In this document: piece after piece, positions 26,436-35,566 of the stretch
How the letters are laid out: each line of letters begins with the position of its first letter
Position numbering within the stretch: the stretch's first letter is position 1
Source: Pikeienuella piscinae
Lineage (GTDB): Bacteria > Pseudomonadota > Alphaproteobacteria > Rhodobacterales > Rhodobacteraceae
Direction of reading: 5' to 3'
Assembly: GCF_011044155.1 (NCBI RefSeq)
Contig: NZ_CP049056.1
Span: 3,786,001 to 3,850,000, forward strand
Length of the DNA stretch: 64,000 nucleotides
Program-made: the position numbers and the translations under genes
Notes under the pieces: model-generated
The model's input: the letters and a program-made list of their open reading frames with translations, nothing else
Database searches by the model: none
Told to the model about the DNA's origin: nothing

Positions 26436-27224
26436 ATGAACGTCGAAACTCCACCCATCCTGTTGCGCGAGGAGCGCGCCGGTGTCGTCACACTGACGTT
26501 GAATCGCCCCGGCGCGCGGAATGCGCTCTCGCGCGGACTGATGGCCGCGCTGATCGAGGCGCTCGATGAGCTTGACGCGGATCAGACGGCTCGCGTCGTT
26601 ATCATCGCCGGGGCCGGTCCGGGCTTTTGCGCCGGGCACGATCTTCGCGAGATTCGCGCCGAACCAGGCCGCGCTGCCTATGAGGCGCTGTTCGCGCAAT
26701 GCTCGAAGTTGATGCTGCGCATCCAGACGCTGCGCCAGCCGGTGATCGCGCAGGTTCACGGCGTCGCAAGCGCCGCCGGCTGCCAGCTCGCCGCGACCTG
26801 CGATCTCGCGGTCGCCGATCCGGGCGCGCGTTTCGCGACGCCGGGCGTCAATATCGGGCTTTTCTGCTCGACGCCGATGGTGGCGCTGACGCGCGCCGTC
26901 GGCCGCAAGGCGGCGATGCGGATGCTGCTGACCGGCGAGATGCTGGACGCGGATGCGGCGCTTAGCACAGGGCTCGTCAGCCATGTCTCCGCGCCCGGCG
27001 CGCTGGCGGCCGAGACCGCCGCGCTGGCCGCCCGGATCGCCGCGAAATCCCCGCTCACCCTCGCCATCGGCAAGCGCGCGTTCTACGAGCAGGCCGAAAT
27101 GCCGGTGCGCGACGCCTATGAACACGCCAGTGCGGTGATGACGACGAACATGCTGGCGCGCGACGCGGAGGAGGGAGTGGACGCCTTTCTCGAAAAGCGT
27201 GACCCGGTTTGGGAAGGACGGTGA
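26436..27224 (+). CDS. Enoyl-CoA hydratase/isomerase family protein
   Basis: 262-residue crotonase-fold protein. The oxyanion-hole segments are GFCAGHDLREI and AAGCQLAATCDLAVADP, and GVNIGLFCSTPMVALTRAVGRK follows. The FCSTP stretch and AGHDL are like ECHDC3-type proteins. Predicted to hydrate a 2-enoyl-CoA, but the catalytic acids vary in this subgroup. It begins at ATG 26436 (GGGAG ahead) and converges with an acyl-CoA dehydrogenase gene, together suggesting acyl-CoA turnover. Confidence 0.85.
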   Translation: MNVETPPILLREERAGVVTLTLNRPGARNALSRGLMAALIEALDELDADQTARVVIIAGAGPGFCAGHDLREIRAEPGRAAYEALFAQCSKLMLRIQTLRQPVIAQVHGVASAAGCQLAATCDLAVADPGARFATPGVNIGLFCSTPMVALTRAVGRKAAMRMLLTGEMLDADAALSTGLVSHVSAPGALAAETAALAARIAAKSPLTLAIGKRAFYEQAEMPVRDAYEHASAVMTTNMLARDAEEGVDAFLEKRDPVWEGR

Positions 27225-27236
27225 GAGGCGCGCGGG

Positions 27237-28400
27237 TCAGAAGCTCCGCGGCAGACCGAGCGCCTTTTCCGCAAGGAAGGAGAGGATGAGGTTCGTCGAT
27301 ATCGGCGCGACCTGATAGAGGCGGGTTTCACGGAACTTGCGTTCGATATGATACTCCTTCGAAAACGCGAAGCCGCCGAAAGTCTGCATCGCGGCGTCGC
27401 CGGCGGCCCATGAGGCTTCGGAGGCGAGGAGTTTCGACATGTTCGCCTCCGCGCCGCAGGGGCGCCCGGCTTCGAAGAGGAGCGCGGCCTTCTCGACCAG
27501 CGCCGCCGCCGCCTCGACCTGGGCATAAGCGCGGGCGAGCGGAAACTGGACGCCCTGATTGGCGCCGACGGGGCGGCCGAAAACCACTCGCTCCTTCGCA
27601 TAGGCCGACGCCTTGTCGAGAAAATAGCGCCCGTCGCCGACGCATTCGGCGGCGATGAGGATGCGCTCGGCGTTCATGCCCGTCAGGATCACCGGCCAGC
27701 CGCCGCCTTCCTTTCCGATCAGGCTCTCGGCGGGAATTTCGAGATCGTCGAAGAAGAGCTCGCAGGCGTGATGGTTGATCATCGCGTCGATGGGCCGGAC
27801 GGTCAGCCCCTTCCCCCGCGCCTCGCGCAGATCGACGAGAAAGGCCGAAAGCCCCTCAGTCTTGCGTTTCGCGTCATAGGGCGCGGTGCGGGCGAGCAGC
27901 ACCATCAGGTCGGAATGTTCGACCCGGCTGATCCAGACCTTCTGGCCGTTGATAACCCATTTGTCGCCCGCGCGCTGCGCCGTGGTCTTGAGCTGCGTCG
28001 TGTCGGTGCCGGTGGTCGGCTCGGTCACGCCGAAGCTCTGGAGTCTGATATCGCCGGCGGCGATCTTCGGCAGCCATACTGTTTTCTGCGCCTCCGAGCC
28101 GTGGCGGAGGATCACGCCCATCACGTATAGCTGCGCATGGCAGGCGCCGGCATGGGCGCCGCGACGGGAGATCTCCTCGAGTATCGCTGCGGCTTCGATC
28201 AGGCCGAGGCCGGTTCCTCCGTATTCCTCCGGGATCAGCGCCCCGAGGAAGCCGGCTTCGGTCATCTCGGTGACGAAAGCGGTCGGGTAGCCGCCATCCT
28301 TGTCGAGATTGCGCCAGTACTCTTCTCCATAGCCGGCGCAAAGCGCGGCGACGGAGGCGCGGATATCGGCGATGGCGGTTTCGCGGTCATGATCGATCAT
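27237..28400 (-). CDS. Acyl-CoA dehydrogenase
   Basis: 387-residue FAD-dependent acyl-CoA dehydrogenase that oxidises an acyl-CoA to the 2-enoyl-CoA and passes electrons to ETF. Family signatures: PEEYGGTGLGLIEAAAILEEISRRGA, SFGVTEPTTGTDTTQLKTTA, KVWISR, FGRPVGANQGVQFPLA and QTFGGFAFSKEYHIER-type C-terminal segment. ATG 28400 is the start that aligns with the N-terminal helical domain; the frame extends to 28583 without supporting signals. Substrate not deducible. Confidence 0.9.
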   Translation of the reverse strand: MIDHDRETAIADIRASVAALCAGYGEEYWRNLDKDGGYPTAFVTEMTEAGFLGALIPEEYGGTGLGLIEAAAILEEISRRGAHAGACHAQLYVMGVILRHGSEAQKTVWLPKIAAGDIRLQSFGVTEPTTGTDTTQLKTTAQRAGDKWVINGQKVWISRVEHSDLMVLLARTAPYDAKRKTEGLSAFLVDLREARGKGLTVRPIDAMINHHACELFFDDLEIPAESLIGKEGGGWPVILTGMNAERILIAAECVGDGRYFLDKASAYAKERVVFGRPVGANQGVQFPLARAYAQVEAAAALVEKAALLFEAGRPCGAEANMSKLLASEASWAAGDAAMQTFGGFAFSKEYHIERKFRETRLYQVAPISTNLILSFLAEKALGLPRSF

Positions 28401-28503
28401 GGCCCGGATTTGACGGTATGGCGCGACGGAGGGCAAGGGGCCGACCGTCGCTTCGTCCGAGCGTGCTTGACGCGGGCAGGGCGCGAGGGCTCTATCCTGC
28501 GCG

Positions 28504-29238
28504 ATGACCATCGCCGACCTTCCCCTTCCGGTATTCCTCGCCATCGCCGCCGCGATCTTCGTGGGCGTGGTGGTGCAGCGCATGAGCGGCCAGGCCTACG
28601 GCATGATCTCCGCGCCGGTGGTGGCGCTTGTCGCGCCACAGCATCTCCCTGCTTCGGTGATCCTTCTCGGCGTCGTCGTAGGGGTGGGCGCGCTCTCGAT
28701 GGACTTATCCGCCGTCAACTGGCGCGAGGCGGGGCCGGGCTTCGCCGGGCGTGCGGCGGGGGCGGGCGTCGGCGCCGCGGTGGCGGCGGCGCTCGGCGAT
28801 GGGACGGCGTTCGGGATCGTGGTCGCGCTGCTTGTTCTCTTTGGGGTCGGGCTCTCAGCCTCCGGGCTCAGGGCGCCGATCCGGGCGGCGACACTCGGCG
28901 CTGCGGGGCTTGCGGCGGGGGTGATGGGGACGATCACCGCCATTGGCGCGCCACCGATGGCGCTTCTTTACGCGCATGAAGAGGCGCAGCGCGCCCGCGC
29001 AATGCAAAACCTCTTTTTCGTCTGGGGGACGATCTGGTCGATCGGCGCGCTGGCGCTGGCCGGGCTGGTGAGCGCGGTCAACCTGCTTCTGGTCGCGGCG
29101 CTCCTGCCGGTGGCGCTGTTCGGGCTTCTGGCCTCGCGTCCGGCGGCGCGGGCGCTGGAGGGGCGGCCGATACGGCCGGTCGCCCTCTCGCTCGCCAGCC
29201 TCGCCGCGCTGGCCATTCTCGCGCGGTCGCTGGCGTGA
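28504..29238 (+). CDS. TSUP (TauE/SafE) permease, tandem copy 1
   Basis: 244-residue integral-membrane protein with about eight hydrophobic helices. SGQAYGMISAPVVALVAPQHLPASVILLGVVVG in the first half and GVMGTITAIGAPPMALLY in the second are TSUP-like. The next gene product has the same segments in the same order, so these are tandem paralogues. The two genes overlap by 4 nt. A role in export of sulfite or a sulfonate is inferred from the xsc/soe genes downstream. Confidence 0.82.
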   Translation: MTIADLPLPVFLAIAAAIFVGVVVQRMSGQAYGMISAPVVALVAPQHLPASVILLGVVVGVGALSMDLSAVNWREAGPGFAGRAAGAGVGAAVAAALGDGTAFGIVVALLVLFGVGLSASGLRAPIRAATLGAAGLAAGVMGTITAIGAPPMALLYAHEEAQRARAMQNLFFVWGTIWSIGALALAGLVSAVNLLLVAALLPVALFGLLASRPAARALEGRPIRPVALSLASLAALAILARSLA

Positions 29239-29972
29239 TCGCCTCGCTCGGCCTTTCCTCGGGCGCGCTGGCCGCGATGGGCGCGGTGGTGCTGGCCGCT
29301 TCGGCGCTGCACCGGCTTGGCGGTCAGGGATTCGGCACCGTGCTCGCGCCGTTCGCCGCGCTTGTCGCGCCCCATTACACGCCGGCGACGGTGCTTTTGC
29401 TGGGTGTTCTGGTGACGGCGATGGGCGCCGGGCTGGGGGTGCGCGGCATTCGCGCGCGCGAGATCGCGCCGGCGGTGGCGGGACGAATCCTCGGCACGAT
29501 TCCGGCGGTCTGGCTCGTCGGCGCGGTGGTCGGCTCGCCCTTGCTCGGGCCGGTGGTGGCGGGCGTGATCCTCCTCGGCGTCGCGCTCTCACTGGCCGGG
29601 CTGAAGGTCGCGAAAACGCCTTCGACGCTGGTCGCCGCGGGCGCGCTTTCGGGTTTCATGGGAACGCTGACATCGGTCGGCGCCGCGCCGATGGGCCTGA
29701 TCTATCAGCATGAAGCGGCGCGGACGGCGCGGAGCACCCTCAACGCGTATTTTCTCGTCGGCGTCCTCTTCTCGGTCGCCGGCCTCTTGGCCGCCGGTTT
29801 GATCGACGCCGGGCATCTCCTTCTCGCCGCGCTGATGGCTCCGGTGGTGCTGGCCGGCTTCTGGCTGGCGGGGCCGCTGACGCGACGGAGCGAAAGCATG
29901 CCCTTGCGTCCGATCTCGCTCGGGCTCGCCGTTCTCGGCGCCGCGCTTCTGATCGGGCGGAGCCTGACATGA
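29235..29972 (+). CDS. TSUP (TauE/SafE) permease, tandem copy 2
   Basis: 245-residue membrane protein paralogous to its upstream neighbour: HRLGGQGFGTVLAPFAALVAPHYTPATVLLLGVLV and GFMGTLTSVGAAPMGLIYQHE align with the equivalent segments of copy 1. GTG start overlaps the stop of copy 1; its own stop overlaps the next gene start by 4 nt, so the three transporters form one translational unit. They might function as a heteromer, which is speculation. Confidence 0.82.
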   Translation: MIASLGLSSGALAAMGAVVLAASALHRLGGQGFGTVLAPFAALVAPHYTPATVLLLGVLVTAMGAGLGVRGIRAREIAPAVAGRILGTIPAVWLVGAVVGSPLLGPVVAGVILLGVALSLAGLKVAKTPSTLVAAGALSGFMGTLTSVGAAPMGLIYQHEAARTARSTLNAYFLVGVLFSVAGLLAAGLIDAGHLLLAALMAPVVLAGFWLAGPLTRRSESMPLRPISLGLAVLGAALLIGRSLT

Positions 29973-30907
29973 TCGGCGGGCTCACCTGGATCGGCGCGCG
30001 CGCGCGGTGGATCATGCTGGTCGGGGCGTTCGCGGGACTGGCCTTTCCGGCGGGCGCGGAAGCGCTGCGCCCGCTGCTGCCGTTCCTCGTCGCCCTCGTC
30101 TATGCGATCGCCATGCTCAGGATCGACCCGATCGCGGTTCTGAAAGGGCTGGCGGCGCCGCGCCACGCCCTGCGCGTGGCGTTCGCCGTGATTGCGATGA
30201 TGATCGTCGCGCCCGTCATGGCGTTCTGGGCGGCGCGGGCGCTCGGGCTCGGGCCGGATCTCGAGTCGGCGCTGGTCTATACGATGGCCGCGCCGTCGAT
30301 CGCGTCATCTGCGGCGATCTGTCTGATCATCGGCTTTCAGGGCCGGGTGGCGCTGGAGCTGACGGTGGTCTCCTCACTCGTCATGCCGGTCGCGGGGCCG
30401 GCGGTCGCCGGCGTGCTCCTCGGGAGCGCACTGGAGATCGACCCCGCGGCGCTGGGGTTTCGGGTGGCGTTGATGATCTTCGGCGGCTTCGCCGCGGCGA
30501 TGGTCGGGCGGCGGATCATGGGCGAGGCGCGCATCGAACGCCATGCGCCGGCGCTCGACGGACTCGCCGCCATCGCGTTCTTGTTATTCGTCATGCCGCT
30601 CTTCGACGGGGTCGGGCCGAGCATCGCCGAGGCGCCCGTGATGAGTCTTCTCTATCTTGGCGTCGCCACGCTCATCATCCTTGGCCCGGGTGCGCTGGCG
30701 CTTCGGCTGCCGGGCGCGCCGTCGCGCAACGGCGCCATCGGAGTCGCCTTCGGCGCGCGCTCGGTCGCGATCTATCTCGCGGCGCTGCCGCCCGATCCGG
30801 TCTTCACGCTCTATGTGGCGCTCTATCAGTTGCCAATGGCGGCGATCGTCCTGGCGTTTCGCCGCTCAAGACCGCCCGATGGCGCCGGCAATGGCGCCAT
30901 CAGGTGA
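29969..30907 (+). CDS. BASS-family (bile acid:sodium symporter-like) transporter
   Basis: 312-residue protein with about nine to ten membrane helices. AAPSIASSAAICLIIGFQGRVALELTVVSSLVMPVAGPAVAG is typical of the core of BASS/ArsB3-like carriers, and the C-terminal SRNGAIGVAFGARSVAIYLAAL resembles the crossover helix region. The substrate is probably an organic anion imported with sodium, but cannot be named. Third gene in a 4-nt-overlap chain with two TSUP permeases. Confidence 0.65.
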   Translation: MIGGLTWIGARARWIMLVGAFAGLAFPAGAEALRPLLPFLVALVYAIAMLRIDPIAVLKGLAAPRHALRVAFAVIAMMIVAPVMAFWAARALGLGPDLESALVYTMAAPSIASSAAICLIIGFQGRVALELTVVSSLVMPVAGPAVAGVLLGSALEIDPAALGFRVALMIFGGFAAAMVGRRIMGEARIERHAPALDGLAAIAFLLFVMPLFDGVGPSIAEAPVMSLLYLGVATLIILGPGALALRLPGAPSRNGAIGVAFGARSVAIYLAALPPDPVFTLYVALYQLPMAAIVLAFRRSRPPDGAGNGAIR

Positions 30908-30918
30908 GGCTCGGCGTT

Positions 30919-31542
30919 TCATGCGCCTCTCTCGGCGGCGATGGCTTTCCGGACCGCGGGCCGCTCCGCCATTCTCGCCCTGTGCTCGATTATGCGCGGA
31001 ATGCGCGCCGGGTCGACGCCGTCGCCTTCAATCCATTCGGCGACGGTGAACAGATAGGGATCGGCGATTGTGTAGGTCTCCCCCATCACCCACGGTCCCC
31101 TGAACATCGTCGTTTCGATGAGGTCGTAGCAGGCGCTGATTGCGCGCGGCGCGTTCCGCTTCATGTCCTCGAAAGACGCGTCTTCGCTCGCCCAGCGTGA
31201 GCCGCGCATCCGGTGCGCGTGCGCGACGTGAAGCGTGGAGCAGAGATAGCTGTTGATGGCCTGGATCTCGGCGAAGGCGAAGGCGTCGTCGAGCGGCGCG
31301 AGCCCAGCGTCCGGGTTGATCTGCGCGATATAGGCGAGGATCGCAGGGGTTTCCGTGAGGACGCCCCTCGGCGTCACGAGGGCGGGGACCCGGGCTTTCG
31401 GGTTCACTTTCAGATAGTTGTCCGACTGCTGCTCGCTCGCGCCGAAGTCGATCTTGCGCAATTCATGGTCGACTCCCGCCTCCTCCAGCGCGATATGGGA
31501 CGCGAGCGCGCAAGTGCGCGGGGTGTAGTAAAGAACGTGCAT
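30919..31542 (-). CDS. Glutathione S-transferase
   Basis: 207-residue GST with thioredoxin-like N-domain (MHVLYYTPRTCALASHIALEEAG; KARVPALVTPRGVLTETPAILAYIA) and helical C-domain. The CAL-x-SHIALEEAG pattern and Cys near residue 11 recall the bacterial beta class. Converges with the BASS gene and diverges from xsc, with 196 bp between starts. Cytosolic conjugation or reductive role; substrate unknown. Confidence 0.88.
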   Translation of the reverse strand: MHVLYYTPRTCALASHIALEEAGVDHELRKIDFGASEQQSDNYLKVNPKARVPALVTPRGVLTETPAILAYIAQINPDAGLAPLDDAFAFAEIQAINSYLCSTLHVAHAHRMRGSRWASEDASFEDMKRNAPRAISACYDLIETTMFRGPWVMGETYTIADPYLFTVAEWIEGDGVDPARIPRIIEHRARMAERPAVRKAIAAERGA

Positions 31543-31680
31543 GATCCGGGCCTTTCAAACGTTTGCGGAGCGGGTTTCCGGATGCAGCATTCACCGCCCG
31601 CCGCCGCCGGCGCAAGCGGCGTTCGGGCGGGTGCGCCGCCTCTGTCCCATCGAATCGCATGTTTCTGGTTCTATCCATCT

Positions 31681-31711
31681 CGCGTGCGAAGGGACATTGA
31701 ACACGCACGCG
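31681..31711. promoter_or_regulatory. Inverted repeat upstream of xsc
   Basis: CGCGTGCG (31681-31688) and CGCACGCG (31704-31711) form a perfect 8-bp dyad with a 15-bp spacer, ending 27 bp before the xsc ATG. The spacing (about two helical turns centre to centre) suits a dimeric regulator of xsc or of the divergent GST gene. The regulator is unknown; no tauR-like gene is nearby. Confidence 0.4.
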
Positions 31712-31738
31712 CGATCAAGAGCCTGAGAGGACCGACCC

Positions 31739-33517
31739 ATGAAGATGACCACCGAAGAGGCTTTCGTCAAAACCCTGCAAATGCACGGGATAGAACATGC
31801 GTTCGGGATCATCGGCTCGGCGATGATGCCGCTCTCGGACCTGTTCCCGAAGGCGGGCATCCGGTTCTGGGACGCGGCGCATGAATGCAACGCCGGCTAC
31901 ATGGCGGACGGCTACACCCGCGCCACGGGCAAGATGTCCATGATGGTGGCGCAGAACGGGCCGGGCATCACCAATTTCGTCACCTGCGTGAAGACCGCAT
32001 ACTGGAATCATACGCCGCTTCTGCTGGTCACGCCGCAGGCCGCGAACAAGACCATCGGCCAGGGCGGGTTCCAGGAAGTCGAGCAGATGAAGCTCTTCGA
32101 GGACATGGTCGCCTATCAGGAGGAGGTGCGCGACCCGACGCGCATGGCCGAGGTCCTGAACCGCGTGATCCTGAAGGCGAAGCGCGCCTCCGCCCCGGCT
32201 CAGATCAACGTGCCGCGCGATTTCTGGACCCAGGTTGTCGATATCGAACTGCCCGCGATCGTGGAGTTCGAACGTCCGGGCGGCGGCGAGGCGGCGCTGC
32301 AGGAGGCGGCGAAGCTGCTCTCGAACGCGAAATTCCCCGTCATCCTGAACGGCGCCGGAGTCATCCTTGCGGGGGCGATCCCGGCTTCGATCAAGCTCGC
32401 CGAGGCGCTCTCGGCCCCGGTCTGCTGCGGTTATCAGCACAATGACGCCTTCCCGGGCTCTCATCCGCTCTTCGCCGGTCCCTTGGGCTACAATGGCTCG
32501 AAAGCGGCGATGGAATTGATCGCGAAGGCCGATGTGGTCCTCGCGCTCGGCAACCGGCTCAACCCGTTCTCGACCCTGCCGGGCTATGGGATCGATTACT
32601 GGCCAAAAGACGCCAAACTGATCCAGGTGGATCTGAACCCGGACCGGATCGGGCTGACCAAGCCGGTGACGGTCGGCATCGTGGGCGATGCGAAGAAGGT
32701 CGCGGTTTCGCTCCTCGATATGCTGAAAGTGCCCGATATCGCGGGCGAGTCTCAACGCCGCCGCGACCTGATCGCCGAGACGAAATCCGCCTGGGCGCAG
32801 CAGTTGACCTCCATGGATCATGAGGAGGACGACCCCGGCACCACCTGGAACGAGCGCGCCCGCAAGGCCGAACCGAATCGGATGAGCCCACGCATGGCCT
32901 GGCGGGCGATCCAGGCGGCGCTGCCGAAGGAGGCGATCATCTCCTCCGACATCGGAAACAACTGCGCGATCGGCAACGCCTATCCTTCGTTCGAGGAAGG
33001 ACGGAAATACCTGGCGCCCGGGCTTTTCGGCCCCTGCGGCTACGGGCTGCCGTCGATCACCGGCGCGAAGATCGGCAAACCCGACGTCCCCGTCGTGGGC
33101 TTCGCTGGCGACGGCGCCTTCGGCATCTCCATGAACGAGATGACGGCGATCGGTCGCGGCGAGTGGCCTGCGATCACCATGGTCGTCTTCCGCAACTACC
33201 AGTGGGGCGCGGAAAAGCGGAACACCACGCTCTGGTTCGACGACAATTTCGTCGGCACCGAGCTCGACAAGAGCGTTTCTTACGCCGGGATCGCGAAAGC
33301 ATGCGGGCTGAATGGCGTGCAGGCGGCGGGAATGGACGAGCTGACCGCAGCACTTTCCGGGGCGATAGACGCGCAGATGAAGAAGGGCGAGACGACGTTC
33401 ATCGAGGTGCTTCTGAATCAGGAACTGGGCGAGCCGTTCCGGCGCGACGCGATGAAGAAACCAGTTGAGGTCGCGGGGATCGATCCGGCCGACATGCGAA
33501 AGCAGGCCGGAGCCTGA
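31739..33517 (+). CDS. xsc: Sulfoacetaldehyde acetyltransferase Xsc
   Basis: 592-residue thiamine-diphosphate enzyme that converts sulfoacetaldehyde and phosphate to acetyl phosphate and sulfite, the C-S bond cleavage of taurine, isethionate and related sulfonates. Clear Xsc features: MKMTTEEAFVKTLQMHGIEHAFGIIGSAMMP, the catalytic-Glu region DAAHECNAGYMADGYTRATG, GFQEVEQM and the ThDP-Mg motif GDGAFGISMNEM...NYQWGAEKRNTT (about 455-490). GAGAGGA precedes ATG 31739. No taurine transaminase (tpa) gene is adjacent. It abuts pta tail to tail. Confidence 0.96.
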   Translation: MKMTTEEAFVKTLQMHGIEHAFGIIGSAMMPLSDLFPKAGIRFWDAAHECNAGYMADGYTRATGKMSMMVAQNGPGITNFVTCVKTAYWNHTPLLLVTPQAANKTIGQGGFQEVEQMKLFEDMVAYQEEVRDPTRMAEVLNRVILKAKRASAPAQINVPRDFWTQVVDIELPAIVEFERPGGGEAALQEAAKLLSNAKFPVILNGAGVILAGAIPASIKLAEALSAPVCCGYQHNDAFPGSHPLFAGPLGYNGSKAAMELIAKADVVLALGNRLNPFSTLPGYGIDYWPKDAKLIQVDLNPDRIGLTKPVTVGIVGDAKKVAVSLLDMLKVPDIAGESQRRRDLIAETKSAWAQQLTSMDHEEDDPGTTWNERARKAEPNRMSPRMAWRAIQAALPKEAIISSDIGNNCAIGNAYPSFEEGRKYLAPGLFGPCGYGLPSITGAKIGKPDVPVVGFAGDGAFGISMNEMTAIGRGEWPAITMVVFRNYQWGAEKRNTTLWFDDNFVGTELDKSVSYAGIAKACGLNGVQAAGMDELTAALSGAIDAQMKKGETTFIEVLLNQELGEPFRRDAMKKPVEVAGIDPADMRKQAGA

Positions 33518-34396
33518 TCAGGCGAGCGCCATGGTGACGGCGGCGGCGGCGACGATGTCGTCGACGCCGGCGCCGCGCGAGAGATCGCAAACGGGACGCC
33601 GGAACCCCTGAAGGAACGGGCCGACGGCCTGCGCGCCGGCGAGTTCCTGCGCGAGCTTGTAGGCGATGTTGCCGGCGTCGAGGGAAGGGAAGATGAGTAC
33701 ATTCGAAGCGCCGCCCGATACGCCCTTCGCCGCCGCGATGACGGGGTTGAGCGCGGCGTCGGCCTGTATCGGACCATTGAGAGGGCTGTCGAGGTCGGAA
33801 AGCAGCGCGGCGGCTTCGCGGACCACCTCCACCGTCGGGCCGGCGCCGGACGCGCCGGTGGAGAACGAGAGAAGCGCGGTCCGGGCTGTCCCGAGCAGAA
33901 GCGCGCCGGCTTCGCAAGCGGCGCGCCCGATGGCGGCGAGGGTCGCGGCGTCGGGCGCGAGATTGACCGCGCAGTCGGCGAAGATGAACTCCCGTCCATC
34001 GGGAAAGATCATCAGGAAGAAACTGGAGGGAACGGCGCCCTCGCCGGCCGGGCCGATGGAGAGCGCGGCGGCCTCGATCACCCTGCGGGTCGGCGTCGCG
34101 GCGCCGGCGATCAGGGCGTCGGCTTCGCCGGCGGCGACCATGGCGGCCGCCCGGACCATGGGTTTCGCCAGCAGGCGTGCGGCGATCGCCGGGCGCGTCG
34201 TGGGCCGGACCGCGAGGATATGCTCGACATATTCCTCGGCCGGGCGCGCGGCCTTCAACGTTATAATTTCGGCCAAGCCTTCGGCCTCGATCCGGCGAGC
34301 GGCGTCGGCCATGCGCGGATCGTCGATTTCGGGCGCGAGGATGCGCCCCTGGCGGGCGCGGGCGGTTTCGAAGGCGCGGTCTAGCGCGGATATCAT
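33518..34396 (-). CDS. pta: Phosphate acetyltransferase
   Basis: 292-residue Pta domain protein that turns acetyl phosphate and CoA into acetyl-CoA, using the Xsc product. Family segments: MISALDRAFETARARQGRI, ADALIAGAATPTRRV, FADCAVNLAPDAATLAAIG, LLSFSTGASGAGPTVEVVREA, GPIQADAALNP and VLIFPSLDAGNIAYKLAQELAGA. ATG 34396 has GGAG 11 nt upstream. Usually pta lies downstream of xsc on the same strand; here stops are back to back (TGATCA) and the genes converge. Its start is 36 bp from the divergent citrate synthase start. Confidence 0.93.
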   Translation of the reverse strand: MISALDRAFETARARQGRILAPEIDDPRMADAARRIEAEGLAEIITLKAARPAEEYVEHILAVRPTTRPAIAARLLAKPMVRAAAMVAAGEADALIAGAATPTRRVIEAAALSIGPAGEGAVPSSFFLMIFPDGREFIFADCAVNLAPDAATLAAIGRAACEAGALLLGTARTALLSFSTGASGAGPTVEVVREAAALLSDLDSPLNGPIQADAALNPVIAAAKGVSGGASNVLIFPSLDAGNIAYKLAQELAGAQAVGPFLQGFRRPVCDLSRGAGVDDIVAAAAVTMALA

Positions 34397-34432
34397 TTGC
34401 GGCGAACTCCGATAGCGGATGGGAGACGGGAC

Positions 34433-35566
34433 ATGAGCGATGAAATCAGGATCAATCGCGGGCTGAAAGGGGTCTATTTCGAAAGATCCGGCGTTTCGCA
34501 TATCGACGGCGCGAAGGGTGAGCTTTCCTATCGCGGTTATTCGATCCACGATCTCGCCACGCAATCGACATTCGAGGAGGTGGCCTGGCTGCTGATTCAC
34601 GGCGAGTTGCCGACGAAGGATGAACTCGCCGCGTTCACGGCGAAACTGGTCGCGGCGCGCGAGTTGCCAGGCGCGATCCACGATGTGATCCGGGCGACGG
34701 CCTCGGGGCATCCGATGGACGTGCTGACGGCGTCGGTCTCGGCGCTCGGCGCGCTGGAGCCGGAATCGCGCGACCGGTCGGAGGCGGGCATGCTGGCGAA
34801 CGGGATCAGGCTGACCTCGCAGATCCCAATGATCGTCGCGGCGCATGAGGCGATCCGGAACGGGCGCAAACCCGTTGAGCCGGACCCGAATCTTTCGCAT
34901 GCGGCGAACTGGCTCTGGATGCTTAAGGGCGAGAAACCCTCGGATGACGCCGCGCGCCTGGCCGATGTCGATTTCATCCTCCATGCCGAGCATGGCGCCA
35001 ACGCTTCCGCCTTCGCGGCCCGGGTCGTTATCGGCACCGAAGCGACGCTGCACGCCGCCTTCGCCGCCGGCCTCGCCGCGCTCTCCGGGCCCGCCCATGG
35101 TGGCGCGGCGGAGGATGTGATGCGCATGGTCGAGGAGATTGGCGACGCCTCGAACGCCGCCGCCTATGTGAAGGCGAAGCGCGCGGCGCGGGAGCCGGTC
35201 ACAGGGTTCGGCCATCGCGTATACCGCGCCGAGGACCCGCGCGCGCGGCACATGCGCGACGGGGTCGAACGGCTGTCGAAGGAGATGGGTCAGCCGCGCT
35301 GGTATGAGATCCTCCAGGCGGTGGTCGAGGCGATGAAGCCCTATGCGCGCCACGGGCTGAACGTGAATGTCGATTTCTATTCCGGCGTGATCTACCAGCT
35401 TCACGGGATTCCCATGGACCTCTATGTGCCGATCTTCGGCATCGGCCGGGCGCCGGGCTGGGTGATCCAGTGTATCGAGCAGCAGCGGCGCAATATTCTT
35501 ATCCGGCCGCTGACGCTCTATGACGGGCCGGAAATGAGGGATTACACGCCCATAGATCAGCGTTGA
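34433..35566 (+). CDS. Citrate synthase family protein
   Basis: 377-residue citrate/2-methylcitrate synthase of the short (Gram-positive/archaeal-like) type. Catalytic residues visible: His222 (GPAHGGA), His261 (GFGHRVYRAEDPRA) and Asp314 (NVDFYSG); LHAEHGANASAFAAR precedes. It condenses acetyl-CoA (or propionyl-CoA) with oxaloacetate. Its place between pta and a TSUP permease suggests it consumes acetyl-CoA from sulfonate carbon. ATG 34433 follows GGGAG; the next gene begins directly after its stop. It may not be the housekeeping GltA. Confidence 0.9.
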   Translation: MSDEIRINRGLKGVYFERSGVSHIDGAKGELSYRGYSIHDLATQSTFEEVAWLLIHGELPTKDELAAFTAKLVAARELPGAIHDVIRATASGHPMDVLTASVSALGALEPESRDRSEAGMLANGIRLTSQIPMIVAAHEAIRNGRKPVEPDPNLSHAANWLWMLKGEKPSDDAARLADVDFILHAEHGANASAFAARVVIGTEATLHAAFAAGLAALSGPAHGGAAEDVMRMVEEIGDASNAAAYVKAKRAAREPVTGFGHRVYRAEDPRARHMRDGVERLSKEMGQPRWYEILQAVVEAMKPYARHGLNVNVDFYSGVIYQLHGIPMDLYVPIFGIGRAPGWVIQCIEQQRRNILIRPLTLYDGPEMRDYTPIDQR

